21,368 bases of DNA. Origin: SYFY01 sp031385325 (lineage in GTDB: Bacteria > Pseudomonadota > Gammaproteobacteria > Pseudomonadales > Azotimanducaceae). Shown piece after piece: positions 1 to 7,318 of this stretch. Each line of letters opens with the position of its first letter. Position 1 is the first letter of the stretch. Position numbers and translations under genes: made by a program. The stretch is taken from contig JANNBJ010000207.1 of assembly GCA_031385325.1 (NCBI GenBank), positions 1 to 21,368 of the forward strand, given 5' to 3'. Under the pieces are notes generated by a model. It was not told the origin of the DNA. It saw nothing but the letters and a program-made list of their open reading frames with translations, and searched no databases.

Positions 1-261
1 TTGGTCCGCATCCACCAGAATCTGCTGCCTGGTGGCAGACTCATGCTTACGTCAGTTGGCTCTGCAGACGCCGCCTTCACCGATACCATGTTCGACCACC
101 GGTTTTTCTATGACTCGCTGCCACCAGACAAACTGCAATCCGTCTTGCAGGAAACCGGTTTCCACATCGAACTGATGGAGGTGATCGATCCACCTACCGC
201 CGGCCGCGACAAGGGCAGAATCGCCATCGTTGCACGCGCCACTTTCCAAGCCACCCTCTAA
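1..261 (+). CDS. SAM-dependent methyltransferase, C-terminal part (5' end outside window)
   Basis: The reading frame is open from the first base, so only the last 86 residues are present and the TTG at position 1 is not a credible start. The segment LLPGGRLMLTS looks like the strand and turn following the SAM-binding core of class I methyltransferases (usually L-x-PGG-x-L). Later, a YDSLPPDKL segment and a QETGFHIE segment fit the lid helix and last strands of small-molecule methyltransferases. The N-terminal GxGxG SAM motif would lie upstream of the window, so class and substrate cannot be assigned. It ends at the TAA at 259-261, inside a 12-bp tandem duplication. The amidase follows on the same strand after about 31 bp, suggesting one transcript. 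Fold assignment is fairly secure; function is not. Confidence 0.7.
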   Translation: MVRIHQNLLPGGRLMLTSVGSADAAFTDTMFDHRFFYDSLPPDKLQSVLQETGFHIELMEVIDPPTAGRDKGRIAIVARATFQATL

Positions 262-271
262 GCCACCCTCT
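248..271 (+). repeat. 12-bp tandem duplication over the methyltransferase stop codon
   Basis: The unit AAGCCACCCTCT occurs twice in direct succession (248-259, 260-271), followed by a partial third copy AAGCCAC. The stop codon TAA at 259-261 falls across the unit junction, and the duplication creates a second in-frame TAA at 271-273. It lengthens the spacer to the amidase. Confidence 0.85.
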
Positions 272-281
272 AAGCCACGAC

Positions 282-286
282 AGGAG
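282..286 (+). promoter_or_regulatory. Ribosome binding site that decides the amidase start
   Basis: AGGAG at 282-286 lies six bases before TTG at 293. No comparable site precedes the in-frame ATG at 230, which sits inside the methyltransferase gene. This favours the TTG start. Confidence 0.6.
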
Positions 287-292
287 CCTGAA

Positions 293-1738
293 TTGGATCA
301 ACCCATACACTTCCAGTCCGCGATTGAACTGCGCGCCCGTCTGCAACGTCGAGACCTCAGCGCTCGAGAATTGATGAACGCAACGTATGATCGTATCGAG
401 GCACACAACCCGAGTTTGAATGCGTTGGTGAATCTGTTACCACGAGATCAGGCTCTCCTGCTTGCCGATACGGCAGACGCAAAAATAGCGCGCGGTGAAA
501 CCGGTGCGCTGCTCGGCCTGCCCATGGCACCAAAGGATGCCGAGGACGTGCAGGGGTTCCCGACCACGATGGGCTTTGTTCCGTTCAAGGATCGTGTTGC
601 GAAACACGACGGCCTGATGGTGACGCGACTGAAGGCAGCTGGCGCGCTGATGATCGGCAAGAGCAACATGCCTGAATTCGGCCTGGGTTCACACACCTTC
701 AACCGGGTTTTCGGGCACACCTTCAACCCATGGGATCTATCGCGCACACCGGGTGGTTCAAGCGGTGGCGCCGCTGTGGCACTGGCGGCCGGCATGCTGC
801 CTATCGCCGATGGCAGTGACATGGGTGGCTCACTGCGTAACCCGGCTTCATTCTGCAATGTCGTTGGCCTGCGGCCTTCAATCGGCCGTGTGCCGGACGA
901 CGTCAATCCGCTCGGCTGGTTCGGACGTATCGCGACCAAAGGTCCGATGGGACGCACCGTTGCGGACGCGGCGTTGTTATTGTCTGTTCAAGCGGGGCCA
1001 ATCAGCGGAGATCCTCTGGCGCTGACCGGACCGGCCCATGCCTACGCCCATCCTCTGACAAAAGATCTCAGCGGCATGCGCGTCGCATTTTCACCTGATC
1101 TGGGGCTGCCGGTAGATCCGGCCGTGCGCAAAGTGCTGTCCAAGGTGCCGGACCTGATGACCTCGCTGGGCTGCCATGTGGATCTGACGGCACCGGATTT
1201 CAGCGGTGCCATGGAAGTGTTCAACGTCCAGCGCGCCGCTCTGCTGTCAGTCACAGGGCGTGCGTTTGAACGCGCACTGCCCGACTGGCGTGAGCATGCC
1301 AAGGACACAGTGATCTGGAACATCGAACAGGGGCTGGCGCTGACCGCTGAAGCCATCATCGCCAGTGAAGTGGAGCGCACCCGGTTGTACCGACGCATCG
1401 CGAAATTTTTCGAAACGTACGATGCCTTGTTGCTGCCAGCCGCTCAGGTACCACCCTTTGATGCCACACTCGACTGGGTTCACGAGGTCGATGGTGTTCC
1501 CATGCCCACGTATCTGGACTGGATGCGAGTGTGTTGTGTGGTATCGGTAACCGGGTTGCCAGCCATCTCGGTGCCTGCGGGTTTTACCGAAGAGGGACTA
1601 CCGATTGGTGTGCAGATCGTCGGCAAGCCACACGGTGACCTGGAACTTCTGCAGATCGCCCAGGCGGTCGAGACGGCTACCGGTTGTTACCGGCATCACC
1701 CAACTCTCCCTGCAGTGTCTGGTGAAAGTGCACGATAG
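293..1738 (+). CDS. Amidase signature family protein (GatA-like amidase)
   Basis: This is a 481-residue amidase of the amidase signature family, which hydrolyses C-N amide bonds through a Ser-cisSer-Lys triad. From the TTG start, Lys81 (in MAPKDAED), Ser156 (in GGSSGG) and Ser180 (in SDMGGSLRNPA) form the triad. The 24-residue spacing between the two serines is the family norm. Length is also normal. An in-frame ATG at 230 would add 21 residues of repetitive Lys-Pro-Ser translated from the duplicated upstream sequence, so I prefer TTG 293 with its AGGAG. There is no signal peptide, so it is probably cytoplasmic. It is not clearly GatA, because no gatB or gatC is nearby. The substrate (aliphatic, aryl or acyl amide) cannot be read from sequence. 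Its last 62 bp overlap the convergent Rieske oxygenase gene. Confidence 0.9.
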   Translation: MDQPIHFQSAIELRARLQRRDLSARELMNATYDRIEAHNPSLNALVNLLPRDQALLLADTADAKIARGETGALLGLPMAPKDAEDVQGFPTTMGFVPFKDRVAKHDGLMVTRLKAAGALMIGKSNMPEFGLGSHTFNRVFGHTFNPWDLSRTPGGSSGGAAVALAAGMLPIADGSDMGGSLRNPASFCNVVGLRPSIGRVPDDVNPLGWFGRIATKGPMGRTVADAALLLSVQAGPISGDPLALTGPAHAYAHPLTKDLSGMRVAFSPDLGLPVDPAVRKVLSKVPDLMTSLGCHVDLTAPDFSGAMEVFNVQRAALLSVTGRAFERALPDWREHAKDTVIWNIEQGLALTAEAIIASEVERTRLYRRIAKFFETYDALLLPAAQVPPFDATLDWVHEVDGVPMPTYLDWMRVCCVVSVTGLPAISVPAGFTEEGLPIGVQIVGKPHGDLELLQIAQAVETATGCYRHHPTLPAVSGESAR

Positions 1739-2816
1739 CGGTTTCAAACAGACCATACGTGAAGTGTTCGTTGGCGCCGCTCGTCAGGCCATTCTGAATG
1801 GCACGAATCACGGCTGCATCTTCCTTGCCGCCGGTATCACCGACAAACGCGGCGTCGCGGGTGGCTCGCGCCGCACCATCGGCCGGTGTCGTTTCGCCTC
1901 TGTTGGTCAGTCTCCATGTATGAAATCGCGTTTGCGACGTTGACAGTGGTTCGAGTACTGACACGGTGGTGTGATTCGACAGCACAGCGATCACCACGTT
2001 CGGAAACAGGTGATACACGTAGGTCACCATGCCAGCGATGTTGCGCTGGTCCGCTGGCAGCGCACGCAACTTCTCGATGCGCCGAAACGGAAACGTGACC
2101 CGACTGTTGCGACCGAAGGTCTCGACCAGCGTGAGATTGTCGAAGCCATAGGGATAAAAGGATTCTGTGTGCGTGGGCTTGATGTGGTAACCCTCGAGGT
2201 TCGCCTCCATGAACAGCTTCCAGTTGACGTCGGCCACACTCTCATTGGTGCCAAATATTTTCTGGTCCGAGGCAATCAGATCGGGCATTCCAGCAAGCGC
2301 TGCGTCGAACTCTGTCGACTGCGCTGACTGATTCACGTAAATCAGGCCACTTCGTTCGACGACGCCTACCGGCACAAGTCCGTGCATCGATTTGTCGACG
2401 TCGGGAAATCCCTGTCCATGGGGTATGTGCTGCAGCCGGCCATCCAGCCGGTAGCTCCAGCCGTGGTAACCACACGTCAGCGCGCGTGCACAACCATTGC
2501 CTTCTACCAGCCGCATACCACGATGGCGGCAGGCGTTGCGAAAAGCCCGTACCTCGCCATCATCGCCACGGATCACCACAATCGGTGTGCCTGCCACGTT
2601 ACGCGCAACAAAGGATCCGACATCGGGCAGCGCAACCGAAGGACAATACGGAATGGGCAATCGTCGAAGCATGTCCAGTTCTGCCACAAAGCGCAGCTCT
2701 GATCGATAGTTTTCAACCGGCTCTCGCCACGTTTCGTGACCCATATCCGTGGTCTTGTTGTCGATGTGCGCAAGCACGCGGTCTACAACCTGACTGTCAC
2801 TCAGCAGAGCTGCCAT
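1677..2816 (-). CDS. Rieske [2Fe-2S] non-haem iron oxygenase, alpha subunit
   Basis: This 379-residue protein has the two domains of a ring-hydroxylating oxygenase alpha subunit. The N-terminal Rieske domain shows the cluster ligands Cys96-x-His98 and Cys115-x2-His118 (CRHRG, CGYHGW). The catalytic domain has NWKLFMEANLEGYHIKPTH, giving mononuclear-iron ligands His211 and His216. Asp333 in KEDAAV is the likely third ligand, in the usual spacing to the conserved Q-x-GL-x-S segment. Such enzymes oxidise aromatic rings, amines or sterol-like compounds using electrons from a separate reductase or ferredoxin. None is encoded here, so redox partners must come from elsewhere. The start is ATG with a modest upstream GGGAC. 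It is the last gene of a minus-strand operon, 54 bp after the DUF3179 gene, and its 3' end overlaps the amidase. The substrate is unknown. Confidence 0.92.
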   Translation of the reverse strand: MAALLSDSQVVDRVLAHIDNKTTDMGHETWREPVENYRSELRFVAELDMLRRLPIPYCPSVALPDVGSFVARNVAGTPIVVIRGDDGEVRAFRNACRHRGMRLVEGNGCARALTCGYHGWSYRLDGRLQHIPHGQGFPDVDKSMHGLVPVGVVERSGLIYVNQSAQSTEFDAALAGMPDLIASDQKIFGTNESVADVNWKLFMEANLEGYHIKPTHTESFYPYGFDNLTLVETFGRNSRVTFPFRRIEKLRALPADQRNIAGMVTYVYHLFPNVVIAVLSNHTTVSVLEPLSTSQTRFHTWRLTNRGETTPADGAARATRDAAFVGDTGGKEDAAVIRAIQNGLTSGANEHFTYGLFETAIVHFHQTLQGELGDAGNNR

Positions 2817-2870
2817 GGATTTGTCCCGAACAGGTTCAGTAGCAACTGATCATGCGCCAGAGTGGCGCGC

Positions 2871-4265
2871 TCAACCACCCCTCGGGAAGTAGCTGTCGAA
2901 CGCAAAAGAATAGGCTACATGGCCCGGCAGGCGCGCCAGTGTTCGGCCGTCCGCCGCTGTCAGGGCATCCTCGGTGATGGTCCACTGCGCGCCAGCGTCA
3001 TCGATCAGCACATCCGGTTGTGAACCGCTTGAAAAGCGCTCATTGCCTCGCCGATACGCTCGAACCGTTCTCGACTGCGCATGACCCACCAGCACGAGAT
3101 TGATGACACCAACCTGGTCGTTGATTACCGCTTCTTTTTCAAACAGTTCGAGCGGCCACGCGCGTTCAGCACCCGTGAGTCGCAACACGAAGACGTAGGC
3201 CTTTGGAGCCCGCGCGTTGTCGCGCACCTGCGCCGGAAACATGAGCGCATCACTGGCGAAGTAGCGGGCATAAGGCGCACCTGGTCGATAGTCACGTTCA
3301 AATCCGGTCTTGTCAGCGAGTACCTGTGTGCCAGGATGCAGACGACGCCACTCGCCCCAGGAGGAGATCGTCACCGGTAACACCGGCAGCTTAAGCCCGG
3401 AGTCTGTCAACGAGCCAGTGACAGGTTCGCCAGTGAATTGATTCCACAGGGAGTGGGTCTGCTGGTCGAACATCAGCTTGTTGGAACGATACAACAGCCC
3501 GGAAGAGCCAAACACAAAAGGAGAATCACCAGGACGCCGTGTATCGAACAGGATGCCGGACCCACACAACGTGCAATACGCCAGCGACACGGGTACACCA
3601 CCGATAACGTCATTCAGCATCTCGTGCCAGTCCATGTAACGCAGAGGATATGCGCGCACATCACCGTTGATCACGATGCCAAACACCAGTTCATCAGCCA
3701 CCAGACGATCCGCTTCTGCCGCCGGTATGAGATCTGGATTGGTGAGCGCAGGAATTCCGTCCTTGCCCACCCCGCCCCAGACAATCTCCTCGATCCGGAT
3801 GCGATGCGGCATGCCGGGAAAAACAAACTGCTTGAATACCGGATCGAGGTTGCCAAAAACACTCGACAAAAAGACATCAAATCCGGCGAACGACTCCACC
3901 TCCGGATGCGCCTCAATCCACAACATCCACTTGAACCAGTCGCCACGGTGATGTTCACCGGTCAGCACACGCAGCACCGACGCAATGGCATCGCGTTCGT
4001 CGGGTTCGTGGAATCGCATGGCATGGATGAGCGCCGTAGCCATATCGGTCCGCTTGTGCTTCTGCACCCAGCGAAGTGTCTTGCGGCGCAGGGACTGCGT
4101 GCCGAAAAACAGAAATCGTGAGTTGAGGAGAGGATCGTCCGTGACACCAGCAGGCAACGAAGTGGTTTTTGCAGGCTTCAGAACCAGCGTGTCGTCGCTG
4201 GCGACCAGACAGGACGTAAGCAAAAGTCCGATCACGCTGAAACGTATCGCCACACGCATAAGCAT
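2871..4265 (-). CDS. DUF3179 domain lipoprotein
   Basis: The protein carries a DUF3179 domain: LAYCTLCGSG with a Cys-x2-Cys pair, FGSSGLLYRSN, a THSLWNQFTGEP segment and FERDY near the end. The function of DUF3179 is not established. I chose the ATG at 4265 (465 residues), because the protein then begins with a short basic region, a hydrophobic stretch and a lipobox Leu-Thr-Ser-Cys with Cys19. That predicts an outer-membrane or periplasmic lipoprotein. A GTG or ATG slightly upstream (to 4316) would add a poor, non-hydrophobic leader; an ATG at 4259 is equally possible. Between lipobox and DUF3179 lies a helical region of about 170 residues without a recognised motif. It sits inside a run of cytoplasmic oxidoreductases, 56 bp after the flavin enzyme and 54 bp before the Rieske gene, so it is probably cotranscribed. 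The two cysteines could bind metal or act in redox chemistry; that is inference. Confidence 0.88.
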   Translation of the reverse strand: MLMRVAIRFSVIGLLLTSCLVASDDTLVLKPAKTTSLPAGVTDDPLLNSRFLFFGTQSLRRKTLRWVQKHKRTDMATALIHAMRFHEPDERDAIASVLRVLTGEHHRGDWFKWMLWIEAHPEVESFAGFDVFLSSVFGNLDPVFKQFVFPGMPHRIRIEEIVWGGVGKDGIPALTNPDLIPAAEADRLVADELVFGIVINGDVRAYPLRYMDWHEMLNDVIGGVPVSLAYCTLCGSGILFDTRRPGDSPFVFGSSGLLYRSNKLMFDQQTHSLWNQFTGEPVTGSLTDSGLKLPVLPVTISSWGEWRRLHPGTQVLADKTGFERDYRPGAPYARYFASDALMFPAQVRDNARAPKAYVFVLRLTGAERAWPLELFEKEAVINDQVGVINLVLVGHAQSRTVRAYRRGNERFSSGSQPDVLIDDAGAQWTITEDALTAADGRTLARLPGHVAYSFAFDSYFPRGG

Positions 4266-4321
4266 TCGGAAACCACCGAGACCATCGGGACAGCCCGACC
4301 GACACGGTGCTGGCATGACGA

Positions 4322-5188
4322 CTAGGCTTTGTCCGAAAGCTGTTCAAGCACCGTGAAGTCAACACCCGCTTTGGTCTTGATCGCGAGCGGCATGACAATC
4401 ACGCGGTTTGCACCGGCTGTTTGATACTCCGTGACTCGACGCTTGAGTGCGGCTGCGTCCCCCCACGCCACCAGCGCATCGATCAAGGCATCGCTGCCGC
4501 CGTCGACAAAATCGAGATCGGTAAAACCCAACTTGCGCCATTCGCGATGGTAGTAGTCCAGTTGCATGTACACGCGCAGTGCAGCTCTCGCTTTTGTGCG
4601 CGCAATATCGGGATCGGATTCAGCAATGAAGGCCGCCACGGCACTGAGCGTGGGGTTTGCACCGATCCTGGCACGCGATACCTGCGTGTGCATTGGTGGC
4701 ATCAGGTACGTGATGATGCCATCCGTGCGCTCGGCGCCGAGTTTCTGCAACTGAGGCCCATGCGCCGCGATGTACAAAGGCGCCGGACCTGCCGGCGCTG
4801 GCGCTTCGACTGTCACGCGGGTCATGGCATCGAGATAGGCGGTCATCTTGCCGAGCGGCGTTTGCCAGTCATGGCCACGTGCCTTGTTCAGACCAACGTT
4901 AGACACCCCGAGGCCAAGCATGAATCGCCCGTCCGACAACTCCGCCAGGGTGTGTCTTGCCTGTGCGCTTGCATGGGCGTCGCGCACATAGACATTGGCG
5001 ATGCCGGTTGCGATGGTTATGTTCCGGGTCCGCCCAAGCAGGTATCCGGCAGTCGCAATGGGTTCGCGACCAAACAGTTCTGGCAGCCAGACACTGGTGT
5101 ACCGCTGCGATTCCAGGTAATTCACGACGTCCACGAGTTCCGCTGACCGAAATTGTTCCGTCATCAGTATGACGCCGAGTTCAATCAT
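4322..5188 (-). CDS. LLM-class flavin-dependent oxidoreductase (luciferase-like)
   Basis: A 288-residue TIM-barrel protein of the bacterial luciferase-like family, which uses FMN or F420 to oxidise or reduce organic substrates. Family features are an N-terminal ELGVIL strand, SVWLPELFGREP, the IATGIANVYVRDA strand, the LSDGRFMLGLGVS segment and the late ANRVIVMPL segment. The pattern resembles the F420-type TIGR03620 group, but cofactor choice is not certain from sequence. The start is ATG 5188, preceded by AGGAGG at 5195-5200. An in-frame upstream start at 5215 has no such site and lies within the preceding gene. The SD overlaps the TAG stop of the hydroxyacid dehydrogenase gene (5199-5201), so the two genes are likely translationally coupled. 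No flavin reductase is encoded nearby. Confidence 0.85.
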   Translation of the reverse strand: MIELGVILMTEQFRSAELVDVVNYLESQRYTSVWLPELFGREPIATAGYLLGRTRNITIATGIANVYVRDAHASAQARHTLAELSDGRFMLGLGVSNVGLNKARGHDWQTPLGKMTAYLDAMTRVTVEAPAPAGPAPLYIAAHGPQLQKLGAERTDGIITYLMPPMHTQVSRARIGANPTLSAVAAFIAESDPDIARTKARAALRVYMQLDYYHREWRKLGFTDLDFVDGGSDALIDALVAWGDAAALKRRVTEYQTAGANRVIVMPLAIKTKAGVDFTVLEQLSDKA

Positions 5189-5194
5189 CAACTG

Positions 5195-5200
5195 CCTCCT
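5195..5200 (-). promoter_or_regulatory. Strong ribosome binding site of the LLM oxidoreductase, overlapping the previous stop codon
   Basis: On the minus strand AGGAGG lies six bases before the ATG at 5188. It merges with the upstream gene's stop as TAGGAGG, a typical arrangement for coupled translation. It also decides the start over the alternative at 5215. Confidence 0.7.
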
Positions 5201-6251
5201 ACCGGTTTGGACCACGGCTCATCGGATACGGTTGCCAACGCTCGAGGGCCACCCTAGGCAAAACAGTTGGATTGACACAGCTCATGGGCCAACGACCACG
5301 CAGCACCAGCGCGACTTCGCGCGCCGCGCGACGACGAGTCTCGGGACGCATGCGCGTACTGGCGGATGCCACATGGGGAGTCACCAACACGTTTTCCATG
5401 CTGAGCAGTGGATTGTCCAGTGCTGGTGGCTCCTGCTCGAGCACATCAAGACCAGCACCGGCAATGGCGCCACTGCGCAGGGCCTCGATCAGCGCTTTCT
5501 CATCGATGATCGGTCCGCGCGCCGTGTTGATCACAATGGCCGTATTTTTCATCTGCGCAAACGCGGTCGCGTTGATCGCATGTTCCGTCTCGTCGTTGTG
5601 TGGTGCATGCACGGACAGGTAGTCGCTGCGCGCCAACAACTCTGCAAAGCTGACCGGTTCAACACCCAGTGCACTCATCTCCAGCTCGCTGACGTAGGGA
5701 TCGAACGCAATGATATGCATGCCAAACGCCTTGGCACGCCGTGCCGTACAACGGGCAACGTTGCCAAAGGCAAACAGACCAAGGGTTTGCCCCATCACTC
5801 GGGGGACACGACTGAGCATCGGCCGGGCCTGGTACCAGTCGCCGCTTTTTGCCATGCGCGCCATCATGGGTGTGAGGCGAGAGACGTTCAGCAGCAGCAT
5901 CATCGCGTAGTCCGCAACCTCTTCGATGAAGACGTCGGGTACGTTGGTGACAACGATGCCTGCAGCAGTTGCAGCCTCGATGTCGACCATGTCCACACCG
6001 ACACTGCCAACACCAATGACCACGCATTTTTTCATGCTGCTGATCACCTGTTTGTCGATACGCAGGCCCCAGGAGGTGACGATCGCATCTACGTCCTGCA
6101 CACCGGCAGCAAACTCGGCTGGTGTATCCGCTCGAATCTCGACGATGTCTGCCACCTTCGACAGCGCTTCCAGTTCAAGGCCATAACGCTGTTCTAGCGT
6201 CTGGTTCTGGGCTTGTTTTGGTAGCTGAACGCCAACCTTTTTCCTGCTCAA
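5199..6251 (-). CDS. D-2-hydroxyacid dehydrogenase family protein (phosphoglycerate dehydrogenase-like)
   Basis: This 350-residue protein (from the TTG start) matches NAD-dependent D-2-hydroxyacid dehydrogenases, which interconvert 2-hydroxy and 2-oxo acids. A hallmark loop is present near the hinge (IGVGSVGVDMVDI). The catalytic residues are visible: Arg245 in NTARGPIID, Glu274 in LEQEPP and His293 in TPHVAS. The dinucleotide motif is unusual: G158-L-F-A-F-G163-N-V-A, where the second glycine of GxGxxG is Ala161 and the third is Ala. I chose TTG 6251, because GAGGGAG (6258-6264) lies six bases upstream and the protein then begins at the first beta strand. A GTG at 6308 would overlap the aldolase gene. 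It has no ACT regulatory domain, so it is not a full-length SerA. As the second gene of the operon, it may reduce or oxidise an oxo acid released by the adjacent aldolase; that is inference. Confidence 0.88.
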   Translation of the reverse strand: MSRKKVGVQLPKQAQNQTLEQRYGLELEALSKVADIVEIRADTPAEFAAGVQDVDAIVTSWGLRIDKQVISSMKKCVVIGVGSVGVDMVDIEAATAAGIVVTNVPDVFIEEVADYAMMLLLNVSRLTPMMARMAKSGDWYQARPMLSRVPRVMGQTLGLFAFGNVARCTARRAKAFGMHIIAFDPYVSELEMSALGVEPVSFAELLARSDYLSVHAPHNDETEHAINATAFAQMKNTAIVINTARGPIIDEKALIEALRSGAIAGAGLDVLEQEPPALDNPLLSMENVLVTPHVASASTRMRPETRRRAAREVALVLRGRWPMSCVNPTVLPRVALERWQPYPMSRGPNR

Positions 6252-6257
6252 ATCGAT

Positions 6258-6264
6258 CTCCCTC
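6258..6264 (-). promoter_or_regulatory. Ribosome binding site that decides a TTG start for the hydroxyacid dehydrogenase
   Basis: GAGGGAG on the minus strand lies six bases before TTG at 6251. The competing GTG at 6308 lies inside the aldolase gene and adds 19 residues with no family match. Confidence 0.6.
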
Positions 6265-6288
6265 TGGATTTGTCGTGCAATCAGTCCG

Positions 6289-7080
6289 TCAGTAACCGGT
6301 GTTCTCACGTTCCTTTTTCAACGCGCCACGCGCTGCCGCCAACTCTGCATAAAGCGCGGTCGCCATAAAGCCGGCGTCGGAGTTCAGGGTCACGAAGTTG
6401 AAGCCTGCAGCCAATCGACGCTGCGTGTAGTCAATACCATTGGTATGGATCCCAACCGGGACCTTATGCTTTTTGCAGCATTGGAGAATGCGATCAACGG
6501 TTGCCATGTGTTTCGGGTCATCCGTATCTCCACGAGCCGGCAGATCAATCGCCAGCGCAAGATCGGCAGGACCAATGTAGATGCCACCCAATCCAGGCGT
6601 GGTGACGATGGACTCCAGATTCTCCAGACCCTCCTTGGTCTCGATCATCGCGATACACGCAATTTCGTCGTTGGCTTCAACCGCATAACCACGCCCGCCG
6701 ACCATGGCAGCACGAATCGGCCCAAACGAGCGCATGCCCTGTGGTGGATAACGACAGGCCGAAATGGCTCTCTCCGCTTCAGCCCGGTTGTTCACCATGG
6801 GGACAATGATACCCATGGCGCCAGCATCGAGGCATTTCATGATGGCAGTCGGATCATTGCCAGCCACTCGCACCAGCGGCGTGACGTCAGTGGTCGAGAT
6901 CGCTGGCAACATGTTTCGAAGATCGGTGTAATCAATCAAGCCATGCTGCAGATCGACACACAGCCAATCAAAGCCGGCATTGGCCATGACTTCCGCGCTA
7001 TGGGTGTTGGCCAGTGACAACCAGCCACCAACGGTCTGCTCTCCGGCACGCCACTTCGCCAGTGCGATGTTCTTCTTCAC
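6289..7080 (-). CDS. HpcH/HpaI family aldolase (2-oxo-3-deoxy acid / 4-hydroxy-2-oxo acid aldolase type)
   Basis: A 263-residue class II, metal-dependent aldolase. The active-site residues fall almost exactly where E. coli HpaI has them: His46 in DLQHG (HpaI His45), Arg71 in LVRV (Arg70), and metal ligands Glu147 in MIETKEG (Glu149) and Asp173 in GPADLA (Asp175). Family members cleave 4-hydroxy-2-oxo acids to pyruvate (or another oxo acid) plus an aldehyde. The exact substrate (HpaI, GarL, RhmA or another type) cannot be decided. The start is GTG at 7080 with AGGGGA about five bases upstream. It is the first of five close minus-strand genes, 37 bp before the hydroxyacid dehydrogenase. A 238-bp gap separates it from the SDR gene, so a promoter may lie there. 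Confidence 0.9.
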   Translation of the reverse strand: MKKNIALAKWRAGEQTVGGWLSLANTHSAEVMANAGFDWLCVDLQHGLIDYTDLRNMLPAISTTDVTPLVRVAGNDPTAIMKCLDAGAMGIIVPMVNNRAEAERAISACRYPPQGMRSFGPIRAAMVGGRGYAVEANDEIACIAMIETKEGLENLESIVTTPGLGGIYIGPADLALAIDLPARGDTDDPKHMATVDRILQCCKKHKVPVGIHTNGIDYTQRRLAAGFNFVTLNSDAGFMATALYAELAAARGALKKERENTGY

Positions 7081-7204
7081 GATTTCCCCTTGATTGTTTT
7101 GGACGCCTCCAGAGAAGACGCTTGTTCCCGAAATCTGGAATCAACTCATGGTCTGATTTGATCTGCCCGAGTGATCTGCCTCGAACACCCCATGCTGGCC
7201 GCAA

Positions 7205-7233
7205 TAGTTCGTGACAGTCGACGACGCTGTCAA
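7205..7233 (-). promoter_or_regulatory. Possible sigma70 promoter upstream of the aldolase operon
   Basis: The 238 bp between the SDR and aldolase genes holds a perfect TTGACA on the minus strand (7228-7233). The candidate -10 near 7205-7210 is poor (AACTAT-like). The -35 is half of a 6-bp inverted repeat, TGACAG / CTGTCA, spanning 7212-7232. Only the -35 match is convincing. I see no other structure in this gap. Confidence 0.25.
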
Positions 7234-7318
7234 ATGCTGATTTCTGGAATTGGCATTCCTGCTACTCATGGAAAGGGATCAGCCGAGGCGCGGCGTACCC
7301 AGGTGCGGAACACGCTGG

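Noticed and set aside
3438..4121. Plus-strand open frame opposite the DUF3179 gene
   Set aside because: Shadow frame, rich in His/Arg/Gln, no domain.
5169..6197. Plus-strand open frame (about 342 codons) opposite the hydroxyacid dehydrogenase
   Set aside because: Antisense to a gene with intact catalytic residues; His/Gln/Arg-rich with no recognisable domain.
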